Origin: Acetobacterium woodii DSM 1030
GTDB taxonomy: Bacteria; Bacillota; Clostridia; Eubacteriales; Eubacteriaceae
DNA: 64,000 nucleotides
Assembly: GCF_000247605.1 (NCBI RefSeq)
Contig: NC_016894.1
Span: forward strand, 2,593,732 to 2,657,731
Direction: 5' to 3'
Below the pieces are notes generated by a model, which saw only the letters and a list, made by a program, of their open reading frames with translations, was not told the origin of the DNA and searched no databases. Position numbers and translations under genes: made by a program. Shown piece by piece: positions 16,406-26,357 of the stretch (position 1 is its first letter; every line of letters starts with the position of its first letter).

Positions 16406-18229
16406 TTAATTATTGTTTAATTCATATCCATTTACTTTGTTTTTTAACTCTTTTTCTAAAGATTCTTGATAAAAGTAATAATCCAAATCTAATCGTTGTG
16501 CCTCATGCATCGCCGCACTACCAAATCGAATCAAATCTTCTTTTGTTGTTGCATTTTCAGGAAATTTTGCAATGCCAAGGTGATGTTTGATTGTAAAAGC
16601 AGTACCTTCAATCACAAAAGGTATTCGCAGTAATTCGGAAATAAAATTGCAAATCTTTGTTAATATTTCGGTATTCGGATCTTGCGGATAAAACAGCACA
16701 AACTGATCCACATAGCGCCGAACAAATAAACCATATTTTCCGATTGCATTATACAATCGTTCACTTAGCGACTGTATTAACGAGTCTTCAACATGCTGAC
16801 CAAAAGCGTCTCCCACCGCATGAATGCCATCAACATAAATAAAAATCAAGGCCAGCTTCTTCTCTTGATTTTTTCCATTTTTATTAAAATAATTATTTAA
16901 CACCTGTTCAAGTTTATAACGATTGGGCAGTTTAGTAACCGGATCAAAGATAAAAGAAGTTTCCAACGCTTTTCGCTTTTCGATAGTTCCGCTAATATCA
17001 ATGCCTAAAAGGATATTTGTGTTTTCACCGGTTCGTTTGGTATAAATTGCGTGATCCCATTGAATATAATGGATCACCCCGGTATAATCTTTAAATGGCA
17101 ATGGTTTTCTGAAATCCATATTTTCCAGGACAAATTTTCGCTGGGTACGATTTAACTTCCCAAAAATATCCATGAGTGGTCGGCCATAAGCCGCTTCTGA
17201 ATTAATACCAACCAGTTGACTCACCATTGGATTAATATTTTTCACTTCGAAATTACTGTTACACTCAATATAAAGCAAGCTGCAATTATTTAATACGGTA
17301 TCAGCAAAAATTAACTGAGCATTAAGTTCTTCTCTTAAATCCGTCTGTTTTGTGACATCCTGAATAATCCCGATTGTTCGTAAATGTTCATTATTGTCTG
17401 TGAAAAAATGGCGTATTCTTAAATAAATATCGCGCATTTCACCGCGGTTATTTTTTATTCGGTAATGCGTATCGACCTTTTCCTGCGCTTGAAACGCCCT
17501 CAAAAATGCCTTCCAGACCCGATTTTGATCATCTTCATAAGCCATCCAGTAGATGATATCCAGATTCGGTTCAACCTCACCTTCCTGATAGCCGAGAATA
17601 CTATAAAGTTCCCGCGACCAATAGATCTTTTTCGTCAAATAATTCATTTCCCAGTAACCTAAATGAGCCAGATGTTGTATTTCTAAAAGCTCATCGCCCT
17701 GCTGATTGATATATTCGTCCTTTTCACGAGAATTTTTTAAGTCAACTGCTGTAACCACCAGAAATGATTTTGCTTTCTTATTTTTATTCTCAATTTTTAC
17801 TGGTTTGATTGTAATATGAAAGGGAATAATTTCACCATTACTATGGTAAAATTTAATGTTTGTTTCATAAACGTCGTGCTCTGCTAATTCTTTTTTCAAA
17901 GTAGTATGGTCATTATCAAAGGTATAATCGGTGGGAATTCTCTGGATACTTTTGCCAATAATTTTATCAACTGATTTTTCCTGATAATCTAAAAATGTTT
18001 TATTTGCCTGATAAATAATTCCCGCTTCATCCAAAATTACGATACAATCCGTGACTTGGTTAAAAATTCCATTAAATATTTCAGCCGCTTGCTTTTTTTC
18101 CTCGCGATTAGTCCGGACACGCATGTAATGAAGAATCCCAAATCCAACAATAATAAAAAAAACGATGATCCAAAAGATTACCATCGTTATTTCATTTTCG
18201 ATAGCAGATAAATTTAAATAGACACCCAT
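16406..18229 (-). CDS. Membrane PAS-domain sensor with degenerate GGDEF domain
   Basis: This roughly 607-residue protein has one N-terminal membrane helix (IFWIIVFFIIVGFGILHYM), three PAS-type segments (for example FNQVTDCIVILDEAGIIYQ and YWSRELYSILGYQ with a PAC-like region) and a C-terminal GGDEF-family domain opening PVTKLPNRYKLEQVL. The catalytic signature GG[DE]EF is replaced by RYVDQF, and the metal-binding region reads IYVDGIHAVGDAFG. Diguanylate cyclase activity is therefore unlikely; a role as GTP-binding or partner-binding output is more plausible. I chose the ATG behind AGGTG; an upstream in-frame TTG would add 17 residues. Confidence 0.85.
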   Translation of the reverse strand: MGVYLNLSAIENEITMVIFWIIVFFIIVGFGILHYMRVRTNREEKKQAAEIFNGIFNQVTDCIVILDEAGIIYQANKTFLDYQEKSVDKIIGKSIQRIPTDYTFDNDHTTLKKELAEHDVYETNIKFYHSNGEIIPFHITIKPVKIENKNKKAKSFLVVTAVDLKNSREKDEYINQQGDELLEIQHLAHLGYWEMNYLTKKIYWSRELYSILGYQEGEVEPNLDIIYWMAYEDDQNRVWKAFLRAFQAQEKVDTHYRIKNNRGEMRDIYLRIRHFFTDNNEHLRTIGIIQDVTKQTDLREELNAQLIFADTVLNNCSLLYIECNSNFEVKNINPMVSQLVGINSEAAYGRPLMDIFGKLNRTQRKFVLENMDFRKPLPFKDYTGVIHYIQWDHAIYTKRTGENTNILLGIDISGTIEKRKALETSFIFDPVTKLPNRYKLEQVLNNYFNKNGKNQEKKLALIFIYVDGIHAVGDAFGQHVEDSLIQSLSERLYNAIGKYGLFVRRYVDQFVLFYPQDPNTEILTKICNFISELLRIPFVIEGTAFTIKHHLGIAKFPENATTKEDLIRFGSAAMHEAQRLDLDYYFYQESLEKELKNKVNGYELNNN

Positions 18230-18280
18230 CTGAAACACCTGACTTTCTAATGTGTATGAATTAAAACCGCTCACGATCAA

Positions 18281-18636
18281 CTTTTTACATCTAATAAAAG
18301 AGTATATTTGCCTTCAAATCTCAGTTATATTATAATACATAGAATCAATACGATCAATAAGTACCCTGTGAGTCATTACAACTTCTTAATTTTTTAATAC
18401 CATCAAGCAGCAATTATCACTTAAACAATGCTGTCTTTATTTATGACCACCAATTATATCAGGGTTTATTTTATAACTGCTTTAACGCTTAAACCAGATT
18501 AATTGCTTCACCGATTAACTTAAAATAGTTTAAAAACAATTAAAAGGTTTGACAAACTAAAAATAAATGATACAATAGTTTTATACCACTTCACTAGACT
18601 ACAGTAATAAAGCAGTTGTTGAACAAGGAGGTTCTT
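18281..18636. other. Divergent intergenic region before the his operon
   Basis: Apart from the his promoter listed separately I see no leader peptide rich in His codons, no T-box signature and no terminator-antiterminator pair. The expected his 5' leader is only about 50 bases. The promoter of the divergent PAS/GGDEF gene was not identified. Confidence 0.45.
18549..18576 (+). promoter_or_regulatory. Promoter of the his operon
   Basis: TTGACA and TACAAT are separated by 16 bases. The predicted transcription start is about 50 bases before the hisZ ATG. Confidence 0.75.
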
Positions 18637-19893
18637 ATGCTTTTTAATTATACCATTGACGGCTTTGAAAATATACAACATCAGGATTATTTTGCCTTAC
18701 AACAAATTAATCGTAAACTTTTGTCTCTTTACCGTTCCTACGGATATCATCAAATTTCAACTCCCACTTTTGAAACTTACGATCTCTATGTAAATGAAGA
18801 TTCGATCCCCAGTGATGATCTTTTTAAACTGGTCAATCACCAGGGCAAGGTGCTCGTCTTAAAACCTGATGCAACCCTTCCGGTCACGCGAATGGCCGCC
18901 ATGAATCATCCCAACAACGATGATATTATCAAGTTCTCCTATGAGACCAATATTTATCGAAATTTCTCTTCCCCGGAGATCATCAAAAAAGAAATCACGC
19001 AAATCGGAATTGAATATTTTGGTAACGACAATCCGGAATGTGATGCCGAAGTAATTGCGATGGCCATTCAATCGCTTTTAATCAATGATATTAATGATGT
19101 CCATATCGATTTGGGTCATGTCGGTTTTATTAATTTTCTTTTTGATGATCTAGCCTTTTCTGCGAAAGAAAAAGCCACTTTATTTAAATATATCGAAAAC
19201 AAAAACATCGGTGATATCACGGATTATTTAAATAAGCTAACCTTACCTGAAGATAAAAAAGCCATCATCCTTAAACTGCCGTTACTTTATGGAAAACCCA
19301 TCGACGTACTTAACACGATGAAAGCCCTTTGCATCAATGATAAAATGAGGCAGGTCGTGAAAAACATTTCAGAAATCTACGCGCACCTGGATCTTATTGG
19401 CCTTGCCGAATATGTCAGTTTTGATTTAGGGTTCACCAATCAGATGAATTATTATAGTGATATTAATTTTAAAGGTTATATTAACAGCTGTGGTGAACCT
19501 GTAATCAGTGGTGGCCGTTATAATCACTTATCCGAAAAATTTGGTATTCCTCGTCCGGCTTGTGGTTTTGCCATTGATCTTCTGAAAGTCATCGATTATA
19601 TGGAACAACATCAATTACGGCCATGCGACAATGCCACAATCCATGTCATTTTTTATGAAAAAAATGACAAACTGACTGCCTATCAATTGGCTGATGAGTT
19701 GCGCCAAGCAGACAAAATCGCCGAAGTCTTTATGATCAAATCGACCTTAGCCGATCAGGTGAACAAATTACATCAAAATCCCTTATACAAAAATGCCAAT
19801 ATTTATTATTTATCGCAGAAGAAACTATTTCTCGAGCAAAATGATGAATTTTTTGCCATCGATACGATTTTTGCAAAAAGTGAGGTGAAATAA
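18637..19893 (+). CDS. hisZ: ATP phosphoribosyltransferase regulatory subunit HisZ
   Basis: HisZ is a catalytically inactive histidyl-tRNA-synthetase paralogue that forms the active complex with short HisG. The sequence shows HisRS-like features without tRNA-binding parts: YGYHQISTPTFE, DDLFKLVNHQGKVLVLKPDATLPVTRM (motif 2 region) and ISGGRYNHLSEKFGIPRPACGFAIDL. The ATG is chosen for its AAGGAGG site at five bases; a TTG seven codons earlier would place that site inside the gene. It opens the his operon and is followed directly by hisG, the standard pairing. Confidence 0.95.
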   Translation: MLFNYTIDGFENIQHQDYFALQQINRKLLSLYRSYGYHQISTPTFETYDLYVNEDSIPSDDLFKLVNHQGKVLVLKPDATLPVTRMAAMNHPNNDDIIKFSYETNIYRNFSSPEIIKKEITQIGIEYFGNDNPECDAEVIAMAIQSLLINDINDVHIDLGHVGFINFLFDDLAFSAKEKATLFKYIENKNIGDITDYLNKLTLPEDKKAIILKLPLLYGKPIDVLNTMKALCINDKMRQVVKNISEIYAHLDLIGLAEYVSFDLGFTNQMNYYSDINFKGYINSCGEPVISGGRYNHLSEKFGIPRPACGFAIDLLKVIDYMEQHQLRPCDNATIHVIFYEKNDKLTAYQLADELRQADKIAEVFMIKSTLADQVNKLHQNPLYKNANIYYLSQKKLFLEQNDEFFAIDTIFAKSEVK

Positions 19894-20514
19894 ATGGTGA
19901 TTCGTTTTGCTCTGGCGAAAGGACGGGTGGCTAAAAAAGCCATTGAACTGTTAATTGATTTAGGTTATGTTTTTGAAGATTATTCTGAAAAAAGCCGAAA
20001 ACTGATCTTCACTGATACCACTGGCGCGATTGAATTTTTTCTTGTCAAATCTCCTGACGTGCCGACTTATGTTGAAAAAGGTGCTGCCGATATTGGTATT
20101 GTGGGAAAAGATGTGTTGCTGGAACATCCGGCCCAGGTCTATGAAATGTTAAACTTGAATATTGGCAGATGTAAAATGTGTGTTGCCGGTTTTGAAAATC
20201 AACCTGTTCCTTATGGAAAAAAAATGGTGGTTGGCACCAAATATCCGGTAATCGCCAAAGATTACTTTCATGCCAAAAATCAATCTGTGGACATCATCAA
20301 AATCAATGGTTCCGTGGAACTCGCTCCCCTTATTGGTCTGGCCGATTGTATCGTCGATATTGTTGAAAGTGGCAGTACCCTAAAAGAAAATGGTTTGTCC
20401 GTTTTGGCCGAAATTTGTGATATCAGTTCCCGACTGATTGTCAACCAGGTTAGTCTAAAAACCAAACGAGAAATGATTGACCCCATTATTAAGGCCTTTG
20501 AAAACCAATTATAA
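19894..20514 (+). CDS. hisG: ATP phosphoribosyltransferase catalytic subunit (short form)
   Basis: HisG joins ATP and PRPP in the first committed step of histidine synthesis. The 206-residue length identifies the short form, which lacks the C-terminal regulatory domain and depends on HisZ. Visible motifs are IRFALAKGRVAKKAIELL at the N-terminus, GAADIGIVGKDVLLE, and the PRPP loop IVDIVESGSTLKENGL. It begins immediately after the hisZ stop, with a GAGGTG site within the end of hisZ. Confidence 0.97.
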   Translation: MVIRFALAKGRVAKKAIELLIDLGYVFEDYSEKSRKLIFTDTTGAIEFFLVKSPDVPTYVEKGAADIGIVGKDVLLEHPAQVYEMLNLNIGRCKMCVAGFENQPVPYGKKMVVGTKYPVIAKDYFHAKNQSVDIIKINGSVELAPLIGLADCIVDIVESGSTLKENGLSVLAEICDISSRLIVNQVSLKTKREMIDPIIKAFENQL

Positions 20515-20601
20515 GCAAGCCGCTTTTTATTGACAACTTTCGGCTAAACGATAAAAACGCACAATCATTGGCATTTAGCTTATAACTTAGAGAGGATTAA
20601 A

Positions 20602-21882
20602 ATGAAAACACTATTATATCAAAAAGAAATGGATCTTGACACCATTTTGAGACGTAATGAAAACGAACAAGATGATATTCGCAATGCCGTCCTGGAAATC
20701 ATCAAAGGTGTTAAGAATGATGGCAACGCCGCACTTTTATATTATACGCAAGCTCTCGATCACTGCAAGCTTACCCGGCTGCGCGTTTCTGAGACGGAAA
20801 TTGATGAGGCTTTCACCCTTGTCCCCGATGAGCTTTTGACTATTATGAGAGAAGCAGCCGAAAACATTCGTGCTTTTCACGAAAAACAACTGGAAACCAC
20901 CTGGACCTATTCCCCCAAACCGGGAGTGATTCTTGGTCAGCATATTACCCCCATCGAACGGGTCGGACTTTATGTCCCCGGCGGAAAAGCAACCTATCCT
21001 TCGACCGTCCTGATGGATGCGATTCCCGCCCTGGTTGCCGGTGTTCAATCGTTGGTTATGGTTACTCCGCCAGATCGCAATGGCCAAATCAATCCTAATA
21101 TTCTGGCCGCGGCAAAAATTGCCGGTGTCCATGAAATCTACAAAATTGGCGGTGCTCAAGCGATTGCCGCCCTTGCTTACGGAACTGAAACCATTCAGCC
21201 GGTCAATAAAATTGTTGGTCCCGGAAATATTTATGTAGCGACCGCTAAAAAAGAAGTTTTTGGCAAGGTGGCTATCGACATGATCGCCGGTCCCAGTGAA
21301 GTTCTTATTATTGCCGATGAAACCGCAAACCCCGTTTATGCCGCCGCTGATCTCTTGTCTCAGGCCGAACATGATGAGATGGCAATGCCGATTCTGGTAA
21401 CGACCTCGGCCGCTCTGGGCGCACAAGTTGTTGAAGAAGTTTACCGCCAGATTGAGCAAGATTTAAGCCGTAAAGAGATTGCCAAAAAATCGGTTGATGA
21501 GTATGGATTTATTTTTATTGTCAACGATCTAAATGAAGCTTTTGAACTATCAAATCAGATTGCCCCTGAACATTTAGAACTGCTAATTGATAATCCCATG
21601 GCCGCTCTGGAAAAAGTTAAAAATGCCGGTGCCATCTTTATGGGTCCCTACAGCCCCGAACCGCTTGGTGATTATTTTGCTGGCCCCAACCATACCTTAC
21701 CAACCTCGGGCACCGCAAAATTCTCGTCACCTTTAGGTGTTTATGACTATTTAAAAAAATCCAGCATCTTATCCTATGATGAACCAGCACTTGCTGCCAT
21801 CTCGCAAAAGATCGCCGCCTTCGCCCGATCAGAAGGTTTGGATGGACACGCAAAAGCAGTTGAAAGGCGGTTTGAAAAATAA
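20602..21882 (+). CDS. hisD: Histidinol dehydrogenase
   Basis: HisD is the zinc and NAD+ enzyme for the last two oxidations, histidinol to histidine. The 426-residue length is typical. Motifs seen are VGLYVPGGKATYPSTVLM, KIGGAQAIAALAYGTETI, DMIAGPSEVLIIAD, QAEHDEMA (Zn-ligand and catalytic His region), NQIAPEHLEL and GPNHTLPT. An 87-base gap separates it from hisG, the largest but one in the operon, and holds a possible short hairpin (AGCCG/CGGCT). The stop codon overlaps the hisC start (TAATG). Confidence 0.97.
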   Translation: MKTLLYQKEMDLDTILRRNENEQDDIRNAVLEIIKGVKNDGNAALLYYTQALDHCKLTRLRVSETEIDEAFTLVPDELLTIMREAAENIRAFHEKQLETTWTYSPKPGVILGQHITPIERVGLYVPGGKATYPSTVLMDAIPALVAGVQSLVMVTPPDRNGQINPNILAAAKIAGVHEIYKIGGAQAIAALAYGTETIQPVNKIVGPGNIYVATAKKEVFGKVAIDMIAGPSEVLIIADETANPVYAAADLLSQAEHDEMAMPILVTTSAALGAQVVEEVYRQIEQDLSRKEIAKKSVDEYGFIFIVNDLNEAFELSNQIAPEHLELLIDNPMAALEKVKNAGAIFMGPYSPEPLGDYFAGPNHTLPTSGTAKFSSPLGVYDYLKKSSILSYDEPALAAISQKIAAFARSEGLDGHAKAVERRFEK

Positions 21883-22946
21883 TGAAAACACTGGTACGAA
21901 AAAATATCAAAGATCTGGTCGCTTATAAAGTCGATGCCCCGCAATATGAAATTATCGTGAATGCCAACGAAAATCCCTATGATTTTCCGATGCAGCTCAA
22001 ACGCAAATTCTGCGATGACATCTGTAATACCGACTTAAACCGCTACCCTGAAGCCTGTTTTCCGGAATTACTCGACGAATTGAGTGATTATACTGGTATC
22101 CCGCAAACCGGGATCATCAGTGGCTCCGGTTCCGATGAACTGATCGCGATGATTAATCAGGCTTTTATTGATCCGGGCGATGTTGTTATCTCGCATGCCC
22201 CATCGTTTGCTATGTACGACATTTGGGCCACGATTGCCAATGCCCAACACCTTATGATTAAAGATTTACCAAATCATGTTCCCGATATCGACGGCATGAT
22301 TACCGCCGCTTGCGAAAACAATGCTAAACTGCTTTACATCTGTAATCCTAATAACCCTACGGGTTATATCTTTAGCCGTGAAGAAATCCTGAAGATACTT
22401 GATACGGTCCCTTCGCTGGTTATTTTAGATGAAGCATATATTGAATTTTGGGGCAAATCGAGTGTCGATCTGATTGCACAATACCCTCGCCTTTTAATTA
22501 TGCGGACGCTCTCTAAGGCTTTTGGCCTAGCTGGTATTCGTTGTGGTTATGCCCTGGGTAATCCCGAAGTCATTGATATCCTTTATAAAGTTAAAGGTCC
22601 CTACAACCTCAACGTTCTGACTCAAAAAATAGCCGTAATCGCCTTGCAAAACCGGGATGCAATTTTGCGAAATCTCGATGTCTTGCGTGCGGAACGCAAT
22701 AAAGCAGCCGCGGTGCTGGAATCATTACCGGAGATTACCGTTTACCCTTCCGGTTCAAACTTTATCTATTTTGAAACAAACAAAGCGGAGGCCATTTTTG
22801 ACGCTTTATTAAAAAACAATATCCTGATCAAACGTTTTGCCGAATCGGACAGTAATCCCGGTGGCATCCGTTTCTCTATGGGAAAACCCCAGGAAAACCA
22901 AAAGATTCTGGAAATTATCAAGGCGGTCGTGTACAATGAAGCGTAA
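21882..22946 (+). CDS. hisC: Histidinol-phosphate aminotransferase
   Basis: HisC is a fold-type I PLP aminotransferase converting imidazole-acetol phosphate and glutamate to histidinol phosphate. In 354 residues the expected sites appear: NANENPYDFP, SGSGSDELI, YICNPNNPTG, VILDEAYIEF, and MRTLSKAFGLAGIRCGYALG with the PLP Lys. The RFSMGKP end has the Arg that binds substrate phosphate/carboxylate. It overlaps hisD upstream by one base and hisB downstream by 11 bases, so translation is coupled. Confidence 0.96.
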   Translation: MKTLVRKNIKDLVAYKVDAPQYEIIVNANENPYDFPMQLKRKFCDDICNTDLNRYPEACFPELLDELSDYTGIPQTGIISGSGSDELIAMINQAFIDPGDVVISHAPSFAMYDIWATIANAQHLMIKDLPNHVPDIDGMITAACENNAKLLYICNPNNPTGYIFSREEILKILDTVPSLVILDEAYIEFWGKSSVDLIAQYPRLLIMRTLSKAFGLAGIRCGYALGNPEVIDILYKVKGPYNLNVLTQKIAVIALQNRDAILRNLDVLRAERNKAAAVLESLPEITVYPSGSNFIYFETNKAEAIFDALLKNNILIKRFAESDSNPGGIRFSMGKPQENQKILEIIKAVVYNEA

Positions 22947-23523
22947 ATGTGATTTATCTCGTTCCACATCAGAAACCCAAATCGCGCTGACTCTTAACCT
23001 CGACGGTAGTGGCAGCGCTGATATTACCACCGGGGTCGGCTTTTTTGACCACATGCTGACACTTTTCACCAAACATGGCCAGTTTGATCTAACCATCAAA
23101 GCTACTGGCGATAATGCTGACAATCACCATGTGATCGAGGATATTGGGATTCTCCTGGGCAAAGCTTTTTATCAAACCTTGGGGGATAAAGCCGGCATCA
23201 ACCGCTATGCCTTCCAATTCACACCCATGGACGAAGCCCTGTGCCGAACTTGTGTTGACATCAGCGGCCGTAGTTTTCTGGTTTTTAATGTTCCCCTCAC
23301 CCGCGAATTTATTGGTGATTTTGAAACCGAAATGCTGGAGGAGTTTTTTATCGCTTTTACTCACAACAGCAAAATGACCCTCCACATCGAATCATTATAC
23401 GGAACCAACAATCACCACATTGTTGAAGGCATCTTTAAATCGCTGGGCCGCACTTTGAATAATGCCTGTGCCATTGAGTCAGGTAATACTGAAATTCCCT
23501 CAACTAAAGGAATCATTGAATAA
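22936..23523 (+). CDS. hisB: Imidazoleglycerol-phosphate dehydratase
   Basis: HisB dehydrates imidazoleglycerol phosphate. The 195-residue product is the monofunctional dehydratase, without the phosphatase domain found in E. coli HisB. Manganese-binding motifs are present: GVGFFDHMLTLFTKHG, DNHHVIEDIGILLG and the second repeat SLYGTNNHHIVEGIFKSLGR. The correct start is the ATG giving MKRKCDLSRSTSE; the frame stays open another 33 codons upstream inside hisC, but those residues do not fit the family. It is followed by a 111-base gap with several GGCAA/TTGCC repeats. Confidence 0.96.
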   Translation: MKRKCDLSRSTSETQIALTLNLDGSGSADITTGVGFFDHMLTLFTKHGQFDLTIKATGDNADNHHVIEDIGILLGKAFYQTLGDKAGINRYAFQFTPMDEALCRTCVDISGRSFLVFNVPLTREFIGDFETEMLEEFFIAFTHNSKMTLHIESLYGTNNHHIVEGIFKSLGRTLNNACAIESGNTEIPSTKGIIE

Positions 23524-23634
23524 TATTTCATGGCTCTTGCCGCTTTTATCGGGCAATCTTAATAACCATCACTACTTGTTTAAATCCACGGCAAAGTGTA
23601 TCACACCGTTGCCTGAAAAACTGGAGGTACTACA

Positions 23635-24243
23635 TTGATCGCAATCGTCGACTATGATGTTGGAAATTTAAAAAACGTTTATACCGCTCTCGGTGATGTT
23701 GGACTGGAGGGCACGATTACCCGTGACAAAAAAGTCCTTGATCAGGCTGATGCCATCATTCTTCCCGGTGTTGGCGCTTTTTCCGACGCAATGGACAATC
23801 TGACCAAATTTGATCTCGTCGAAACTCTTGACCGCAACGTCAAAAAAGGCAAAATTCTGTTAGGAATTTGCCTTGGCATGCAACTGCTTTTTGATCAAAG
23901 TTACGAAGACGGAGAATTTTCCGGTCTTTCCTATATTCCCGGTGAAATTGTCAAATTTAACGCCCCGAACATCAAAATTCCTCATATGGGTTGGAATAAT
24001 CTGATCATTAACCGAGAAAGCAGCTTAGTCAAAAATATCGGGAATGACGACTATGTCTATTTTGTCCATTCTTATTATGCTAAACCAAACGATTTTAATG
24101 ATGTCATTGCTTATGCTGAGTACAGTGTCCGGGTTCCCGGCATTGTCCAGAAAGACAATGTTATTGGAATGCAGTTTCACCCGGAAAAAAGCTCCCAAGT
24201 GGGGCTGCAATTACTAAAAAACTTTAAGGAGATGATCCGATGA
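23635..24243 (+). CDS. hisH: Imidazole glycerol phosphate synthase, glutamine amidotransferase subunit
   Basis: HisH releases ammonia from glutamine and channels it to HisF. The class I amidotransferase triad is visible: GICLGMQLLFD (nucleophile Cys) and QFHPEKSS (His and Glu). The N-terminus IAIVDYDVGNLKNVYTALG is typical. The gene uses a TTG start with a GGAGG site seven bases upstream. Its stop overlaps the hisA start by four bases (ATGA). Confidence 0.96.
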   Translation: MIAIVDYDVGNLKNVYTALGDVGLEGTITRDKKVLDQADAIILPGVGAFSDAMDNLTKFDLVETLDRNVKKGKILLGICLGMQLLFDQSYEDGEFSGLSYIPGEIVKFNAPNIKIPHMGWNNLIINRESSLVKNIGNDDYVYFVHSYYAKPNDFNDVIAYAEYSVRVPGIVQKDNVIGMQFHPEKSSQVGLQLLKNFKEMIR

Positions 24244-24962
24244 TTGTATTCCCCGCCATTGACTTAAAAAATGGAAAATGTGTCCGCTTAATGCAAGGAC
24301 AAAAAGATGCCGAAACCATTTATTTTGATAATCCCGTTGATGTCGCCCTAAAATGGCAATCCAAAGGTGCCCAATATCTCCATCTGGTCGATCTGGACGG
24401 CGCCTTTGATGGGCAACCTAAAAATTTAGAACTGATTAAAGAAATTGTCGCGGCACTGGATATTCCCGTCGAATTAGGTGGTGGTATCCGGACGCTGGAA
24501 ATTGCCAAAGATTATATTGATAGCGGAGTAGCCCGAATCATTATTGGTACCCAGGCCGTTAAAGATTCCGAATTTATCGTTAAACTGATCGATCTCTATA
24601 ACGACAAAGTCTGCGTTTCAATTGACGCTAGAAACGGACTGGTTTGCACCGAAGGCTGGGTTGAAAATAGTAATATCGAAGCCTTGGAGTTAGCCAGTAA
24701 TCTCGAAAAAATAGGCCTTTCAACTTTGGTTTATACCGATATTTCCAAAGACGGAATGATGGCTGGACCAAATTTTGAGATGTTAAACGTGTTAAATAAC
24801 CATTTAAAAATGGACATCATTGCTTCCGGCGGCATCTCCAAGTCTGAAGACCTGATCCGTCTCGAAGAAATGGGGCTTTATGGCGCCATTACCGGCAAAG
24901 CTTTATACGAAGGCACCATTGATTTGGAAAAGTTATTAAAAGAGGAGCTAAAGTCATGTTAA
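24240..24962 (+). CDS. hisA: Phosphoribosyl-formimino-AICAR phosphate isomerase
   Basis: HisA is a beta/alpha-barrel isomerase performing the Amadori rearrangement before the HisHF step. The 240 residues contain the two half-barrel phosphate-binding repeats: [14 protein letters not shown] with the catalytic Asp, LGGGIRTLE, and in the second half [10 protein letters not shown] with the second Asp and ASGGISK. It overlaps hisH by four bases and hisF by seven bases. Confidence 0.97.
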   Translation: MIVFPAIDLKNGKCVRLMQGQKDAETIYFDNPVDVALKWQSKGAQYLHLVDLDGAFDGQPKNLELIKEIVAALDIPVELGGGIRTLEIAKDYIDSGVARIIIGTQAVKDSEFIVKLIDLYNDKVCVSIDARNGLVCTEGWVENSNIEALELASNLEKIGLSTLVYTDISKDGMMAGPNFEMLNVLNNHLKMDIIASGGISKSEDLIRLEEMGLYGAITGKALYEGTIDLEKLLKEELKSC

Positions 24963-25714
24963 CCAAACGCATTATCCCTTGCCTCGATGTCGATCATGGT
25001 CGAGTTGTCAAAGGTAAAAAGTTTCTTGATATCCAGGACGTCGCTGATCCGGTAGAACTGGGTCGTTACTACTCGGAACAAGGTGCCGATGAACTGGTTT
25101 TTTACGATATTACTGCCAGTTATGAAGATCGCGATATCTTCATTCATATCGTTGAAAAAGTGGCTGAAGCAATCCGGATTCCTTTTACCATTGGTGGCGG
25201 CATCAGTAAGGTTGAAGATTTTCGAAAAGTTTTGATGGCTGGTGCCGATAAGGTCTCCGTTAATTCTGCCGCTGTTAAAAATCCCCAGTTAATAAAAGAG
25301 GCCGCTTTACGTTTTGGTGCACAATGTGTTGTTTTGTCGATCGATGCTAAACGCAATAATAGCGGTTCCTGGGATGTTTATGTCAAAGGTGGCCGCGAAA
25401 ATACCGGCATTGATGCCATTGAATGGGCAAAACAAGGACAGGCTCTGGGGGCTGGCGAAATCTGTATTAATTCCATTGATACCGATGGGGTTAAAAAAGG
25501 TTACGATCTCGAACTCAACCAAAAATTATCCCGTCTTTTAACGATTCCCATCATCGCTTCCGGCGGTGCCGGAAAAATGGACGATTTTGCCGAGGTTTTA
25601 AAAATTGGCGCCGACGCGGCCTTGGCAGCATCTGTTTTTCATTATAAAGAAATTCCCATTGCTGATTTAAAAAATTATTTATACGATCAACAAATACCCG
25701 TACGGCGGGTATAG
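24956..25714 (+). CDS. hisF: Imidazole glycerol phosphate synthase cyclase subunit
   Basis: HisF is the beta/alpha-barrel cyclase that uses ammonia from HisH to make IGP and AICAR. Signature residues are the start [16 protein letters not shown] with catalytic Asp11-type residue, [29 protein letters not shown] with the second catalytic Asp, and [11 protein letters not shown]. Length 252 is standard. It is translationally coupled to hisA. Confidence 0.97.
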   Translation: MLTKRIIPCLDVDHGRVVKGKKFLDIQDVADPVELGRYYSEQGADELVFYDITASYEDRDIFIHIVEKVAEAIRIPFTIGGGISKVEDFRKVLMAGADKVSVNSAAVKNPQLIKEAALRFGAQCVVLSIDAKRNNSGSWDVYVKGGRENTGIDAIEWAKQGQALGAGEICINSIDTDGVKKGYDLELNQKLSRLLTIPIIASGGAGKMDDFAEVLKIGADAALAASVFHYKEIPIADLKNYLYDQQIPVRRV

Positions 25715-25725
25715 AAAGGCTGAAA

Positions 25726-26346
25726 ATGGATTTAGAAAAAATAAAATACAACGAAGCGGGCTTAGTCCCAGCCATTGTTCAAGATTACAAAACCCGTCAG
25801 GTACTGATGATGGCCTGGATGAACGAGGAGTCCTTAAAACTTACTATTGAAACCAAAAAAGCAACTTTTTTTAGCCGCAGCCGGCAAGAGTTGTGGATTA
25901 AAGGTGAAACTTCCGGAAATACTCAAGCCGTCGTTAAAATCGACTACGATTGTGATGGCGATACCTTACTGTTGCAAGTAAATCCCAAAGGCCCCGCCTG
26001 TCATACCGGCAACACTTCCTGTTTTTATCGTAACCTGATGCTCAATCAGGACACTAATTTAGGCAATATGGAAATCCTTAATCGGTTATATGATCTGATT
26101 GCCGACCGTAAAAGTAATCCGGTCGAAGGCTCCTATACAAACTATCTTTTTGAAAAAGGTGTTGATAAAATTTGCAAGAAAATTGGTGAAGAAGCTGCTG
26201 AAACGATTATTGCGGCGAAAAACAATGATCCTGAAGAACTAATTTATGAATCCTCTGATCTGATCTATCATCTTTTAGTTTTGCTCAATAATCAGAATGT
26301 CGATCTAAACAGTTTATTTCGTGAACTTACCAAACGACATAAATAA
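25726..26346 (+). CDS. hisIE: Bifunctional phosphoribosyl-AMP cyclohydrolase / phosphoribosyl-ATP pyrophosphatase
   Basis: This fused protein carries steps two and three of histidine synthesis. HisI occupies about residues 1-110, with [24 protein letters not shown] and the metal residues in [14 protein letters not shown] and CHTGNTSCF. HisE occupies about 115-206, an all-alpha MazG-like domain with [27 protein letters not shown]. It is the last gene of the operon, followed by a strong terminator. No histidinol-phosphatase gene (HisN/HisJ type) is seen in the operon. Confidence 0.96.
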   Translation: MDLEKIKYNEAGLVPAIVQDYKTRQVLMMAWMNEESLKLTIETKKATFFSRSRQELWIKGETSGNTQAVVKIDYDCDGDTLLLQVNPKGPACHTGNTSCFYRNLMLNQDTNLGNMEILNRLYDLIADRKSNPVEGSYTNYLFEKGVDKICKKIGEEAAETIIAAKNNDPEELIYESSDLIYHLLVLLNNQNVDLNSLFRELTKRHK

Positions 26347-26357
26347 TTTACCTTTTG

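Noticed and set aside
18281-18636. Search for a T-box or His leader peptide before hisZ
   Set aside because: No T-box consensus, no His-codon run and a leader of only about 50 bases were found.
20737-21459. Long open frame antisense to hisD (about 240 codons)
   Set aside because: It has no ribosome-binding site or recognisable domain and mirrors a strongly conserved hisD gene; it is a shadow of the codon pattern on the other strand.
22837-22935. Upstream extension of the hisB frame
   Set aside because: These 33 codons lie inside hisC and do not fit the dehydratase family; the ATG at 22936 does.
23524-23634. Several GGCAA/TTGCC repeats between hisB and hisH
   Set aside because: They can form small hairpins but the pattern is weak, without a T run or known RNA motif.
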